Source: Setophaga petechia (lineage: Eukaryota; Chordata; Aves; Passeriformes; Parulidae). Taken from it: a stretch of 64,000 nt of DNA. Below are positions 49,282 through 61,214 of this stretch, piece after piece; position 1 is the first letter of the stretch, and each line of letters starts with the position of its first letter. Both the position numbers and the translations under genes were made by a program. The DNA lies in contig JANCRA010000025.1 in assembly GCA_024362935.1 (NCBI GenBank), positions 14,100,936 to 14,164,935 of the forward strand. Reading direction: 5' to 3'. Under the pieces are notes generated by a model that saw only the letters and a program-made list of their open reading frames with translations, was not told the DNA's origin and did no database searches.

Positions 49282-51829
49282 CTTTTTTTAAAACAGAAAA
49301 AGAAAAAAAAAATCATAATAATGGTAGAAAAGAGGTAACATTAGCAGCGGTTTGGTGACACAGGCCAGAATGCATGAACTGAGACCATGATCTTAAGCTC
49401 ACACCTCTCTCAAATTAGCTAAAGCCACAGTGTATCTGAAGCTGAGAGACCCAAGTTTTTACCCAGAGCCACACAATCACATTTGACAGTCAGTGAATAC
49501 AGATTTGTATCAATCAGCAATTAAACCAACAGCTTTTGAGTCAAGGTCTTACAGTCAGTTAAAGGCAAACTTGGAACTCTCCTTAGCACAACTGGACTGC
49601 TCTCTTTGCTACATGAAAAATTACTTATTGCTGAGCCTTAAAATGCTTAAAAATATCCATCCTGTTGACCTAATTACTCCTGCTTGCAGCTCATTACTAA
49701 TACAGTTCAAGTCTCAGTGTTCTGCTCCCATCTTCAGATCCCTCCTCTCTGATTTAGAGAAATTACACCATCTCAGGCAAGCTAAAATGTACTACATTCT
49801 GTTAGAACAGAAATCCAGCTGGTTTATAGACAAAATGGAGATGTATTTAATAGTCTGCATATTACACAATGCACATACATGTCCTCAGTTTAACACACCA
49901 GAAAACATGCCCTTCTAGTGCTGGCCTCCTTGTTATGTAGAGATTTTCTCCACCATTTCTTGTTTATTAATGAGCCTTCAGCCTGATTTTTCTTTTCCTG
50001 TTGAGTTCTCACCACAGCATATCTGGAAATGGTTGCAGTGGGAAAAAACAAAATGCTGTGTACCCAAAGCCAGTGTTAGATAAGGCTCTAAAAAACTGCA
50101 CGTGGTGTAGAGATATTACAGATATTTATTACTGCCCTTGCAGATGAGTTGGCACTAACATCTGTTTGGGTGCTCTCTTGCTTTTCAACATAACAGTTAC
50201 ATAAATAATACACTCCTCTATCTCAAACAGATGCTAAAAGCAGCTTAAACTGAAGCATATGACTTTGCACTGCAGTGGATGAGGAACATTTATATGTTGT
50301 TTCAAAAGGCTGAGCTATGAAGTCACTAATTTCTAACTGAAAGCATGGCAACATTCTCAACCACAGAGCTGCTCATGGATTTTCATCTGTCCATGGCCAA
50401 GTTTGCATTTCAAATGTCAAAATTTCCACAAACTTGCTTATTTTTCCAAGGCAAATCTCAGAATATAATATTGGGTGAATGCATGAAGTACATGTTCCAT
50501 CAGCCCTTCAGCAGAATGTATTTCTGAGCATGCAAAGAAAAGGATGACTATAGGAGAGCAGAAAATAATCAACATATTTAAATACAAAATTAAAGGTAAA
50601 AAAGCAGTATTTGCAGAAGTCATTGGTGTTTCAAGTTCTCTCCTGTTGAGGTTTCAGCTCTTGCTGCCTGTGGTCATCTCAGTCATTGCTTATCTTCAAA
50701 AAACACAGTTCCAACAAAAGTACTGCAAAGTTTGCACTTCTGCCCTTTGTCACACTTTAGGGAATGCTCTCAAAAGAATAAGCAGCAGATGTCCAGAGGC
50801 AGAAAAGATGTGCACCAAAAACATGGGATCTCCATCTTACAAGTATCTTTGTACACATCAAGCATGATTTAAGCTCATGTATGACACACAAAAGCTGTTG
50901 CTGACAAGAGACCTACTGAACAATAGAAGACTGCTGAAGGCTACAAGATGAAGGTCTGGAAATCCAGGGCAAAATTCAGTTTAAAAGGCTTATCTCTCAC
51001 ACCTCACACCACGCCCAGTCAGATCCTCTTCTGGATAGCCCATATGGCTTTCAATAGCTTCACGATCCTGGATGAGATGCTCTATCCCAAAAGCAGCCAA
51101 AATGGCTCAGAAAGCTTTAGAGTACATGATGGAAGATGATCTGCCAGGATTTCACTCATTCTAGGAATTCTCTCTTAGCAAGATACTTCTACCTCACCTA
51201 TACAACACACAGAGGTATCCTGCCTTACAAGCTCAAGGAAACTGCTCACCTAATATGTTAATTCAAGGGTAAAGCAAGATTCTAGATTTAAACTGGTAAG
51301 CAAGTACAGCTAAAGATCTCTACCTGACAGACACTAGCTGGCAATACCCCAAGGCAGATGCCAATTTCTCATCAGAACTGTGGGTCCAACCCAGACCACT
51401 TCCTTTGCAATTCTCTTCCTTGCAACCACTCTAATGCTTTTGCAATAAACTTTCCTCTTCCATGCAGTTTCCAAAAGACAGGAAGAACCAAATCTGTCAA
51501 TCATATTACTGCACTTCTCCCAAAGAGAGGATCTCAACTTTATTTTGCCAGCTAGTAAGAACATTAGGCAACCTGTGGTTTCTTTCAGTAACACCCAACA
51601 CCTCCCCTGTGTCCCCTTAGGAGCTGCTTTGCTCCTCCTCAAAGCACTCTCCCCTGGAAGATAATTGCTATGTGATATATTCAGTCAGCAGCAGAAGTTT
51701 CTGCTCCTGAACTTCAACACCTGTGCCAAAAGAGAAACCTTTCCAAAAGCTTCATGAACAGCTCTTTCTAGCAAACATATATCATCTCTAAAGGAATTGT
51801 CAGAAGCCATAGTAATCCTTTAGAGCATG

Positions 51830-52093
51830 AGCAGTGATAAAGTTCTGGAATGGCTGCCCAGGGAGGTGGTGGAGTCACCATCCCTGGATGTGTTTAAAGA
51901 AAGACTGGATGGGTGGAGTCACCATCCCTGGATGTGTTTAACAAAGCCTGGATGGGTGGAGTCACCATCCCTGGATGTGTTTAACAAAGCCTGGATGTGG
52001 CACTGGGTGCCAGGGTTCAGCTGAGGTGTTAGGGCAGGGGCTGGACTCGATGATCTTGAAGGTCTCTTCCAACCTGGTTATTCTGTGTTTCAG
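51830..52093 (+). mobile_element. CR1 LINE 3' fragment with internal triplication
   Basis: About 260 bases match the extreme 3' end of a CR1. The recognisable phrases are GGCTGCCCAGGGAGGTGGTG, GAGTCACCATCCCTGGATGT and GGGGCTGGACTCGATGATCT, followed by CTTCCAACCTGGTTATTCTG. It is antisense to MICAL3. A 43-44 bp segment is present three times in tandem, which is not normal for CR1. Confidence 0.9.
51868..51997 (+). repeat. Three tandem copies of a 43-44 bp CR1 segment
   Basis: GGTGGAGTCACCATCCCTGG plus ATGTGTTTAA starts at 51868, 51912 and 51955. Copy 1 ends AGAAAGACTGGATG (44 bp); copies 2 and 3 end CAAAGCCTGGATG (43 bp). Copies 2 and 3 are identical, so the last duplication is younger than the first. 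Confidence 0.95.
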
Positions 52094-53783
52094 TGACAGG
52101 TCCTGGTATTCAGCAGCACTTCTCTGTTGGCAGTCTGTCACCCAGGGATGAGCTACAAGCCAGAGTGACCAAAGTCACCACAGAAGACCAGTCCAGCACC
52201 ATCAGAAGGTGCAGTCTCATGGCTCTCAGGTTCTGCCTGCCAAAGCAACCAGAACCAGAAATCTCAGCAGCCAGCTGAAGTACTGCTCCAGCAACAACTT
52301 CCTGCAGGAGGGGATTTCAGTCCAGGCTTGGCAAAGCTGGCTGCTTGGCTCAGTGCTCTCAGCTGGCTCTGTTCAGTCAAGAATAAATGGCTCTGTGCAC
52401 ATCCATGGCTTTTGAACAAAGGTAACCCATATTCTTCCCTGCCCCAGGCACGCAGTGAGGAACCTTTGGAACAGGGACCCTGTCCGTGGGGTTTTGATCC
52501 TTCTGTACCCTGCACATTTGGCATCCTTGAGACCCAGTTTTATATTTCTTCATTACAAAAGCACTGTAAATCCTACAAGACATCTGGACCCAGAAGTCAA
52601 TCATCTTCTGTTGATGCAGTAGAACCAATCAAGGAAAGATCATCTCCATGTGTAATATTGAGAGGGAAATCAAACTGGCAATTACTGCCAGTGTTGAAAA
52701 AAATAATTTAAATCCTCTGAAAGAAAAACTGTTGCAGAAAGATTTTTCAAAGATATGCCCTACACTGCTTCCTATACAGAGATGCTATCAACATCAAGGA
52801 AGAGGAGAAGGATTTTTTCTTCCTTTTTTAAAATTTCTTCTGCTTTGTGTAGTGCAGGTATAAACAAGAATGAAAAAAATCCAAAAAAATTGCTCCCTGG
52901 TGAGGAGAAAAATCCTCAATAAAAACAGGAAATAAAACTTTGTCCTTTTTTTTTTCTATCAATGTCAAAAGAATGACAATAAGAACTTTTGTGTTTCACT
53001 ATAAAGGCTTAATTATAAAGCCTTCATAAACTTTCAGGAACAAATTCAAATAGAAATCTCAAGGGTGCAGGAATGTGGAATTTTCCAAGTGCTAAAACAG
53101 AAAGACAGCCAGTGCAATCCAGTTTTCCTTTCTCTAGGAGGTAATATAAGCAGTGCTCATCAACTCACTTAATACTGTACAGCTTTTTTGCTTCAGGGGG
53201 TTTTTTCTGCCTTAATAAGTATTCTTGAGAAATAAAATTTGCCTTAATCATGAATTATGTGAATCCATCTCAAAATGTTCATTAGCCTATAAAGAAGATT
53301 TTGATGAGACAAAAGCTAGAAGAACAAACACTGAGTCAGGAAAGCAAAGCATCCTGACAATAATTTCCCTGGACTTAGGTCTTCTTCCTTGAAGAGAAAT
53401 CTTCTAGATCAGGGCACCAGTCATGACATGCAGCATTAATTATGCTGGATGCCTCAGACACAAAGATCACCATGAATCCATATTCATCAAGAACAGTGAA
53501 TTTCCATAGCAGTGTCATCTTCTTCCTCTTGACTCTGAAGTAGTATGCTCTGATTAAACTACAGCCAGAGAGAAGTAGATGTTTCTCCAAATTATGGCTG
53601 TCAGCAAAATACTTCTGAGCACTCTCAGAAACATGAGGAGGCCATTTGCACAGGGAAACAGTGGAAGCAGATGAAGCTGGTGAGGTTAGGTATCATAAAA
53701 TGCCTGAAACAGTACATGGCTGAAAGAAAAACAGCAGCAATGACAATGGCCCAAAATGTTGAAGAGAAAATAAAATTTGATAC

Positions 53784-53813
53784 CTGTTGATTTTTCTGCT
53801 GTTGGTCCCTATT
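53784..53813 (-). CDS. MICAL3: Candidate 30-nt MICAL3 microexon E11
   Basis: This predicted 30-base, phase 0-0 microexon encodes NRDQQQKNQQ. The acceptor follows a good pyrimidine tract (GGTTTTCTTCCACAG) and the donor is CAACAG followed by GTATCA. The Gln/Asn-rich decapeptide would extend the disordered linker before the LIM domain. An alternative acceptor 6 bases downstream (AATAG) would leave a 24-base exon, also in frame. Microexons are easily over-called, hence the moderate confidence. Confidence 0.55.
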
Positions 53814-55475
53814 CTGTGGAAGAAAACCTAAAATGTACTGAATTCACAGTAAAACAGGAGTCTGCAAAGCAACAAGTGTGAGAAGCTGTCAAGGAAAGCT
53901 GCATCAAAGAAAGGGAAACCACAGGAAAGTCTCTGCAACTACAGAACACCTAAGATTTCACATAGAAATAGCAAAACTGATAACCAATTTTACTGTTTAT
54001 ATCAAGGAAGATCTTTAATATCATAGATGATAAGACATCTTTACCTCGTGATTTTCCGTAGTTGCTTACATGTTTCCTTTATTTCTAACAGAAGAATTTA
54101 GAAACTCTATGGCAAAAATTTCTGCTGCAACATCAATGAAACTCTTGGTAAGTTGAAACTAGCACAAGAAGGCAGGGAAAACTTGATTAAATATTTTTGA
54201 AACATTAAACCATACATCACCACCAAAGGGAGACGTTGACTTTATTCACTGGAAATTATTTAAAACAACAGACTCAGACAAGGTGCTGGAAAAGGACTGG
54301 TTTAAAACCACAACAGTGATGTGTGGTGTTGGGTGAGGAGGTGCATTGAAGTGAGAATGAGTTTCTTTACCTGTTTCCACTGGGGTATGGGGGCAAGCCG
54401 GCCCTGCTCTCGTCTGCTGGATGGTTGGCTGTGGACACGCTCTTGGTAAGGCAGGACAGGTGGCTGCATGCAGGTTGTAGGGAAGGTGGGACCAAGGAGG
54501 AAAGATAAAATAGTGAAGGAAACTCAAAGAAAGCCATAGGAATGGAATACAGAATAAGACAGACAAACATTTAAGAAAAAAAATAAATAGGGGAGGGGGG
54601 AATTCATTTAACAAGTAAAATATAAAAAGGAAAAAACCATCCAAAAATGGTAAATTTCACATATTTTTGGACCTTTCCTTTAATTTCATTGTTTCTTCAA
54701 ATTATTGGCTGAGTATGCCAGCCAATGTGTAGCAGCTGAAGAAACATTTTATGGTGTGGATAGACATGGCCATTCTGATTATGTTACACTACAAATGCTG
54801 ATATGTAGGGTGGCAGAGACAAATATGAGCTGGCTTTCAAGCAGCCAGGTCAGGTTCCACTCACGATGTGGCCATGGCAGCACAGAGCTTGGCACAAACT
54901 GTGGGGATGGACTCATGCAGCAGAGCAAGGACTCTGGCACTTAAACCACACTGAGCCTCATCCTGCTGACACTGCACTGCCAGCAGCAGCTTGAAGTGAC
55001 TCAATCTAACTTCAAAGACAGTTAGCCTGCAGTTGCAGCAGCTCAGATACCATCCTGGAGAACAAATGAGCCTCACTTGGAGTGACACAAACACCCTGAT
55101 TGCCAAGAAACTCCCAGGCATTTATCTGCTGCACATACACACGTACAAAGCTTAATCACAGTTCACAAGAACAAACAGATGTAACCTGATATGAAAATGT
55201 TCAAATCAGAAATCAAATGGTTGTTCTTAAACAGCATAAGGAGAACATTCCTGGAAAGATTTTAAAGAGCAACAGGAGTTATAAAAGAAACTCAATTGCT
55301 GGTCTTCTCCACCCTGTACTTGTAAAATTTAAGCTTTGGGTAAACTTCACTCTTCTTTAGGAGAGCTTTTGAAGTAGAAAAGCAACACTAGCATCCAGTC
55401 TTGAGGAATGCATGCTATCATCCATGGTTTTCCTCTATAATTCCAAAACAAAGGGGTTTATTATCCATCTCCTAC
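53814..55475 (-). other. Introns flanking E10
   Basis: Two introns of 0.56 kb (53814-54370) and 1.0 kb (54464-55475) surround E10. Neither contains a repeat family or RNA gene that I recognise. Confidence 0.7.
54371..54463 (-). CDS. MICAL3: Candidate MICAL3 cassette exon E10
   Basis: This predicted 93-base, phase 0-0 exon has 31 codons. The acceptor is CATGCAG, after a pyrimidine-rich run about 30 bases long, and the donor is AAACAG followed by GTAAAG. It encodes PPVLPYQERVHSQPSS, then RREQGRLAPIPQWKQ, with no stop. The mix of Pro, Arg and Gln looks like disordered linker. It lies between conserved exons in the correct phase, so including or skipping it keeps frame. I do not clearly recall this segment from other species, so its use is less certain than that of E9. 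No domain is visible. Confidence 0.72.
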
Positions 55476-55649
55476 CTGTCTCCGTAAGTGTGAGGACGGC
55501 ACTGGTGCATTCTCTTCAAACTTGGCCAGCAGCTGTGTTGCCATGGACTTGACTTTGTTCTGATTCCCAATGGCAGCATCAATTCTCCTCTCTGTCAGGG
55601 CACTCACCAGCGTGGGCCTTTCTTCTCTGTAGCTTCGTGGGAGGTCCTC
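55476..55649 (-). CDS. MICAL3: MICAL3 exon E9: conserved helical linker
   Basis: This is a 174-base, phase 0-0 exon of 58 codons. The acceptor is CTGATTGTTAG and the donor is AGACAG followed by GTAGGA. It encodes EDLPRSYREERPTLVSALTE, RRIDAAIGNQNKVKSMATQL and LAKFEENAPVPSSHLRRQ. The NQNKVK.MA.QLLAKFEENAP block is shared with MICAL2/3 of other vertebrates. In the short protein form, as I recall it, this exon joins directly to the LIM exon E16, which also begins at phase 0. Confidence 0.95.
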
Positions 55650-56366
55650 CTAACAATCAGTGACACCAAAATTTAACAAGATACACCCAGATCACCTTCT
55701 CCTTTCTATCCCTTTGCTGTGAAAAGTCACAGCAAGATAACAAATCTCTTAGCCTCACTTGAAAGCTCAGATTTTAATTTCCTTTGGCAAGTCATCAAAT
55801 GTTCTGTTAAACTTTACTGATCTTTTCAATCTTATTTGATATCTACCAAAAAGACCTCAGCTGAAACACCCCTGTGAAGCCCTTGACATAAATCAAAGGC
55901 TCATTTTCAAACAACAAACCCAAAGCACTGAATTTTAATTCACCTGTACCCATTTGGCTACAAACACTGAATTTGAAAAACTGCCTTGTGGGCATACTGG
56001 AATTGTATGCTTTTTGCACTAACCAAAATTAAAATTTAAATATGCATCAAGCTTCTGACAATATCACACAACTTCACTGAGAAGTTTTGAGTGTTGATGC
56101 CCTCACGAAACCATAGTAATTTGCAATAAAAACAGAACATCAGGGAACTGCAACATTTCATTTGTTATGTAGTATTCTTTTATAAACATTAGTAAAATAT
56201 TTGCACTAAAGATTCCATGAAAATGTAACCTCTGAAGAAGAATTAAATTTTATCTAAAAAATCCTATATAATCCCTGCCTGGATACTAAAAAACTGAAAG
56301 AACTGAAGTGGGGATAAAGGTACCTACGATTTATTTTGCTCCTTGACATCTCACTGTAATACTTAC

Positions 56367-56429
56367 ATCTTCAGATTGGCTGGTTTTCCTCCTCTTTCCT
56401 GCACCATCCAGTTCCTTTTCTTTTTTGTC
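56367..56429 (-). CDS. MICAL3: MICAL3 exon E8: basic linker, NLS-like
   Basis: This is a 63-base, phase 0-0 exon of 21 codons. The acceptor is CTGTTTTCAG and the donor is GAAGAT followed by GTAAGT. It encodes DKKEKELDGAGKRRKTSQSE and a final D. Joined to E7 it gives two basic clusters (RKRTPKDKKEK and GKRRK) about ten residues apart, the form of a bipartite nuclear localisation signal. The equivalent linker in MICAL2 carries a working NLS; nuclear import here is inference only. Confidence 0.93.
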
Positions 56430-56908
56430 CTGAAAACAGAAGGAGTAGGGGAAAGAAAACAAAAATAACTCTCATACCTCTCTGGGTTGAGATAGGTGTC
56501 ATCAGTGCTCTTAACCAGTTTAGTTCCAAAGCTTATTTAATTCCCTGTGCTCATTCTCTATTTGTTCAAGAGTTTTTTTCCTAGATACTCCTTAGGGCAT
56601 TGTAACCTTCAACTGGACAATTCTTCAACACTTTGAAATCATAAAAAACTGAGCCACTAGCTATGTTCCAAGAGAAAATATATGCTTAAATACTACCACA
56701 AGGCTAAGCTTTTAAGACTGAAATACACCTCTGAGAGTACATACTACAGATGTAATTTTGCATTCACAAATGGCATGTATCATCCCACACCAAGAGCTGG
56801 TGAACACATGGTCTCTTGCAAACTACCAAACACTCACACCTGCATTTTTAGCACCATGCTTGGACAGCAGGCTGCTGTCCAAGTGCCCCCAGGGCTGTGC
56901 CTGGTTAC

Positions 56909-57021
56909 CTTGGGAGTGCGCTTCCGAGAGATGCTTTGTCCCAGTTTGCTGAGGAAGGAGATGGGAGACTTGGTACTGGCAATCAGGGCAGCCTTTTCCT
57001 CTGCATTCAGCTCCAGGCTGT
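56909..57021 (-). CDS. MICAL3: MICAL3 exon E7: post-CH linker
   Basis: This 113-base exon enters at phase 1 and leaves at phase 0. The acceptor is GTCCCTAACAG and the donor is CCCAAG followed by GTAACC. It encodes SLELNAEEKAALIASTKSPI, then SFLSKLGQSISRKRTPK. The AEEKA.LIAS.KSPISFLSKLGQ.ISRKR.PK pattern is the conserved element after the CH domain in MICAL2/3. The basic end (SRKRTPK) starts an NLS-like cluster that E8 completes. Confidence 0.95.
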
Positions 57022-57897
57022 CTGTTAGGGACAACAGGCACAACAAGGGAATGCCATGAAGTTTTTTTCTGTGGTGCTGTTATTGAATACACAACTGAAG
57101 GACTCACTGATTATTTTTAACATAGCAGTCTATTTCTTGAATTCTCTGTACAAAATTACTAATGTGTAGCTGAGAAAGGTACTAAGTCTATTCTGATTTC
57201 ATATTGTGCCCAAAGCAAGTCTTTCAGGGTTTATAACCACCCATAACAGATGCTGTGTTTACTCCATTTATTTTACATTTAAAGAACATGAACATCAGTA
57301 TCCTTAAAGAGTCCAGAGTTTTAGAAATAAGACATGATACAAACTATATTTTTAAAAGGCTATTAAACCCAATTTTTAACCCTCACCAGAGACATACATG
57401 TGATTTAAGATCATCAGTAATAAAGAGCTGTAACAACATTATCAATATTTAAAGGCTGGCCACATTGATTTGGGTTAGGTAATTACATCTTTCAGTTCTG
57501 GTCAAAGATGTTTTGTTCCTCAGTGGCCTGAAGTTAGTCTCACTATTCACAGATGATCAATAAGTGTAAAACCCATCTGGTGTTTTGAAATTACCTGTTC
57601 AACAACTACTAGCAAGGCACATTAGCTAAGACAAACAATAGTAAGAAAGCAGAAAACTTATCTAGTAGTGCTGAAGTGAGTTTAGAACTTTTGAGGACAT
57701 CATTGTATATTAACTCCTTATTTTGCTCCTGCTGCTGCTAACATGGTCTTTATCAGCACCAGTAACAAGTCAACATTGGGTAATGTAAAGCAACAGTGAG
57801 TAACTACTCAATGTGCTCATGCATGAAGGTGACTGAAGCACACACATTGACCCTGGAGCAGTCTTTAAATCCCATAGAGGTGCCCCAAACTGCTTAC

Positions 57898-58094
57898 CAC
57901 TGGAGGGGATGGTGTCTTTGAACATCTCATAGAACTGTGTGAGGTACATCACCATGGACAGCTTATCTGGCTCTCCAACAGATGCCATTTCCTTTCCAGT
58001 CATAATGGGAGAGATCCCAAACTCTTTCTCAGCGATGTCAAAGGCCAGTTGGTTGTTCTTCTCCACATCGTGCTCATCCAAGGAATCAAAGTCT
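57898..58094 (-). CDS. MICAL3: MICAL3 exon E6: calponin-homology domain, second half
   Basis: This 197-base exon enters at phase 2 and leaves at phase 1. The acceptor is TTTGCCCTTTGCAG and the donor is AGTG followed by GTAAGC. It encodes [58 protein letters not shown] and KDTIPSS. The [20 protein letters not shown] and [10 protein letters not shown] blocks are the final CH helices. With E5 it makes a complete CH domain of about 105 residues, the usual length. Confidence 0.97.
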
Positions 58095-59338
58095 CTGCAA
58101 AGGGCAAAAAGAGGCCTTGTACTGAAACAAGTAGAAAACAGTCTTCTGAAAGAACTCAGACATCCATCATTTTTTTTCACTTGACATCTTAATTTTATTT
58201 GCCACCAACATAGCAAAGTTGATGCTATTTAACTACAGTGAACTATGGCTCAAACACATGCTTTTAAAATTTGTTCCTTCCTAAAACCTACACTTTTCTT
58301 CTTAAAAAGCATTATCCTCTGAAATACATCTCCACTTCCTGCTTTACTGGAAGATGTATGTTGTCTCCTACATAAAATCTTCTGTGTACTTGGAACTAAA
58401 TTAAATCTTGACTTTTTGTCGCCTTTTCTCTTGACTGATCCATATTTTTGTCCTGCTGGCTTTTTCCAAAACCTGTATAAATATAATATAAACTATAGCT
58501 TGTAGAGAGTTACATGAACCATTTTAAAAGCTGTTTGAACTCTCCACAAGCTATAAAGCTTTTAAATGGTGTAGCTCATGTTTACTTAAGTACACTAATA
58601 CAGAATTAATTCAGTGCATACGGATTGGAATAACTCCACATTTTTTCACTATGTTTTACAGTGGATTATGTCTTCAAGCACAGCTCCAAAATTTACTTTT
58701 TCTGATGCCCCTTTGGGGACTTGGAGACATTTCAGATTAAAGTACCAGAATCTTTTCTATCATCACTTTTTGCAGCCAGTGTTTTCCCATTCTAGAATCT
58801 GGGTGCTGTTTTACCCAATATGTCACTGAAGAGGACACCTCTGCCATCCACCCAACCACCAAGTCAGTGTGCAAATAGTAATAACCTCTTCATTTAGGCT
58901 GTGGGTCACTATTTTAGTAAGAGCAGCCAGAAAGTCTTTAGGAAGAGCTGCTTTTTTAAACAGGAAATTTATAAAGGACCGTGCAGAGACTTGTTCACAA
59001 GAGATTTAACTGAAGCTATGAACTGTTCCTTACTCACTTCACACATAAAATCTGTCAGTCAATAATGCTTTCCAGTCAGTACCAATTTGAAGCTTAATTC
59101 TGCCAAATCATCCAGAAGGGAAAATGACAACACATTTATTTTCAAATTCATCAAGCTATCATAACCTTCCTCTCTGCTAGTGAATCACGGGATGTTGGTT
59201 TCTATCAAGTTTAATTGAATTCATTTCAATCTATTTCTTCATAAGTCACAAATGCACTGCCTCCAACTCCATATTATTAGTTCCAAACACCACTAATTTT
59301 GTGCTCTTCCCAGTGATTTGAAGCAGCCAGTTACTCAC

Positions 59339-59486
59339 ATTAGGTCTGGACGGTATCTGTGGATAATGGCACACAAAGCTAAGCCACTTTTCCATGACAT
59401 TGTCAGATCTGTCACATTAACACCAGCATATCCATCAGTCTGCCTCTGGCACCAACTGAGCAATTTACTAGAGCGAGCTACAGACT
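59339..59486 (-). CDS. MICAL3: MICAL3 exon E5: calponin-homology domain, first half
   Basis: This 148-base exon enters at phase 1 and leaves at phase 2. The acceptor is AATTTTTTTACAG and the donor is CTAAT followed by GTGAGT. It encodes [40 protein letters not shown] and IHRYRPDL. These are helices A to C of a type-2 CH domain, including the W-K-S-G-L-A-L-C-A core and the H-R-Y-R-P-D-L segment. In MICALs this domain does not bind actin strongly alone but helps catalysis and substrate access (family knowledge). [19 protein letters not shown] is the MICAL3 form; MICAL2 differs here in my recollection. Confidence 0.97.
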
Positions 59487-60612
59487 CTGTAAAAAAATTA
59501 GCACATTTCAAAATAGAAATGCACAACAGCTCAAATTCTAAGTACAACACAAACCCCCATGAATCAACAAGCAAAACCTTAATATAAAAAACAATATAAA
59601 AACATACTCCTTCTACAACGGGTAATGGAGGACAGGATTCTTATTTTCTTTCAAAAATACTATCAATATGTATTTTGAATCCAAGAAAGTATTTTTAATT
59701 TGCTGAAAAGTAATTATCTAAGTTGTAACTTGCCAGACTTTTCACCCTAGCTATTGTAAAAGAGCCCCAGGAAATATAAAACAGTTGCAAAGGCTTGTTA
59801 AATATGATCAAAAGGACATACAGTAGCAATGCTCTCTAAAGCCCAGATTTCTAGTGGAAGAACAGACAAATGTACTTCTGTAACTTCTTCTTCTCCCTTG
59901 GAAACTTTCCTTTAAAAGCACTATTCTGACCTTGTCTTACCAGAAGATCTGATGAGATTGCAGCCTAAAGGGACATGGCTGCAGGGCAAAGAGCAGAGAC
60001 TACACAGCTCTTCAGCAGTGAAAGGGAGGCTTAGCAGCAAAGAGCCACTCTGGGAATCCCAAAACACTATCTGGGCATCCAAGACAAGGCATGCAAAGGG
60101 AAAAGTCTGACACAGCCCTCAGGGTAGAGACAAGGAGACAGCTACTGAAATGCTTATCACAAGGCATCTAGCTCTCAGAATAATGCAAGCAAAGTGAGGT
60201 TTCATTTAGTTGAGAGATGAGACAAAGAAAAGGAAAGCAGAACATGCAAGACTGCACAAGTAATACCTCCTGATACATTTGTAAGAGTTCTGAGTCTACT
60301 GTTAGAGTGAACTCAGTCCAGGCTTCTGCACTTCAGGCAAGGGCATTATTAGAGATAAAGGAGGTGAAAAGAACTGCATAAACAAATATGCTTAGAAAAT
60401 TAACAGCACTATAAAGTAAGGGAAATTAAGCAAACAAAAATAAATTCCCATGCTAATGGAAACTTGGAAAATTGCAAGCTCAGACTGTTGACAAAACAAT
60501 TACTGGATACACTTTCTAAATGAAGAGAATGGTTAAATAACTGCTGCTCTCTACTTCCTGCATTGATTCAGCTCCAGAATACCAAAAGGAATAGGACAGC
60601 AGCCAGGCCTAC

Positions 60613-60706
60613 CATTTCGAGTCAGCTTTGGTGTCCTGGAGTTCACAAAGTTCTCTATCTCCAGGTGAATGTCTTTCAAATCTCCTGTATTATACAAGTG
60701 GCGTAC
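60613..60706 (-). CDS. MICAL3: MICAL3 exon E4: flavin-to-CH linker
   Basis: This 94-base exon enters at phase 0 and leaves at phase 1. The acceptor is GTCATTTTAG before GTACGCCAC and the donor is AATG followed by GTAGGC. It encodes VRHLYNTGDLKDIHLEIENF and then VNSRTPKLTRN. This is the segment that joins the catalytic domain to the CH domain. It fills the gap between E3 and E5 with correct phases on both sides. Confidence 0.95.
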
Positions 60707-61214
60707 CTAAAATGACACACAAAAACATTTAAGATGATGAATATGCCATGCACCCCAGACAGAGAAATAACCAGAAGACAATAAGAAGACACCCCAAGGT
60801 GCAAAAAGGAAGCTGAGTACATGTAGGTAGCAAAAATCCTACCCCAAGAACCTCACAACAGCAAGGATCAGCTCGCCAGTGCTGAACAGTCCAGCTGACT
60901 GCTGCTGCTTAGTGGATACCAAATTGCAATGACAGATTGCTAGACTGGATTATTACAAAGAAAATGCACACATAGAAAACAGAAATTTATAGGTTTCCTG
61001 TATGCCGTTATTTCACAGTTAAAATTATCAAAATCAAACATTCCTAAAAAGGAATTTGTTCAAGTACAAAAGCCTACTCTTGACTCATGCAACTGCCTTT
61101 CACTGCTTTCTTGCTACACACACATCACTCTCTGTTCCCAAAACACTGACACAGCTTCACCTGAGGAAAGCCACTGCAAATTGCAAGCACTCAGGGGCAC
61201 CATTTGTGACTTAC

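Larger units (their letters stand above)
49282..53783 (-). other. Intron between E11 and E12
   Basis: This 4.5-kb intron contains the CR1 fragment with internal triplication at about 51830-52093. The rest has no recognisable element. Confidence 0.75.
55650..61214 (-). other. Short introns among E3 to E9
   Basis: Six introns of 0.48-1.24 kb (55650-56366, 56430-56908, 57022-57897, 58095-59338, 59487-60612, 60707-61214) separate the exons of the CH domain and its flanks. They are AT-rich with no transposon or RNA gene that I recognise. Confidence 0.75.

Noticed and set aside
53784..53807. Alternative 24-nt form of the microexon using the AATAG acceptor
   Set aside because: It is in frame and possible, but the CACAG acceptor 6 bases upstream has the better pyrimidine tract. 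I kept the 30-nt form.
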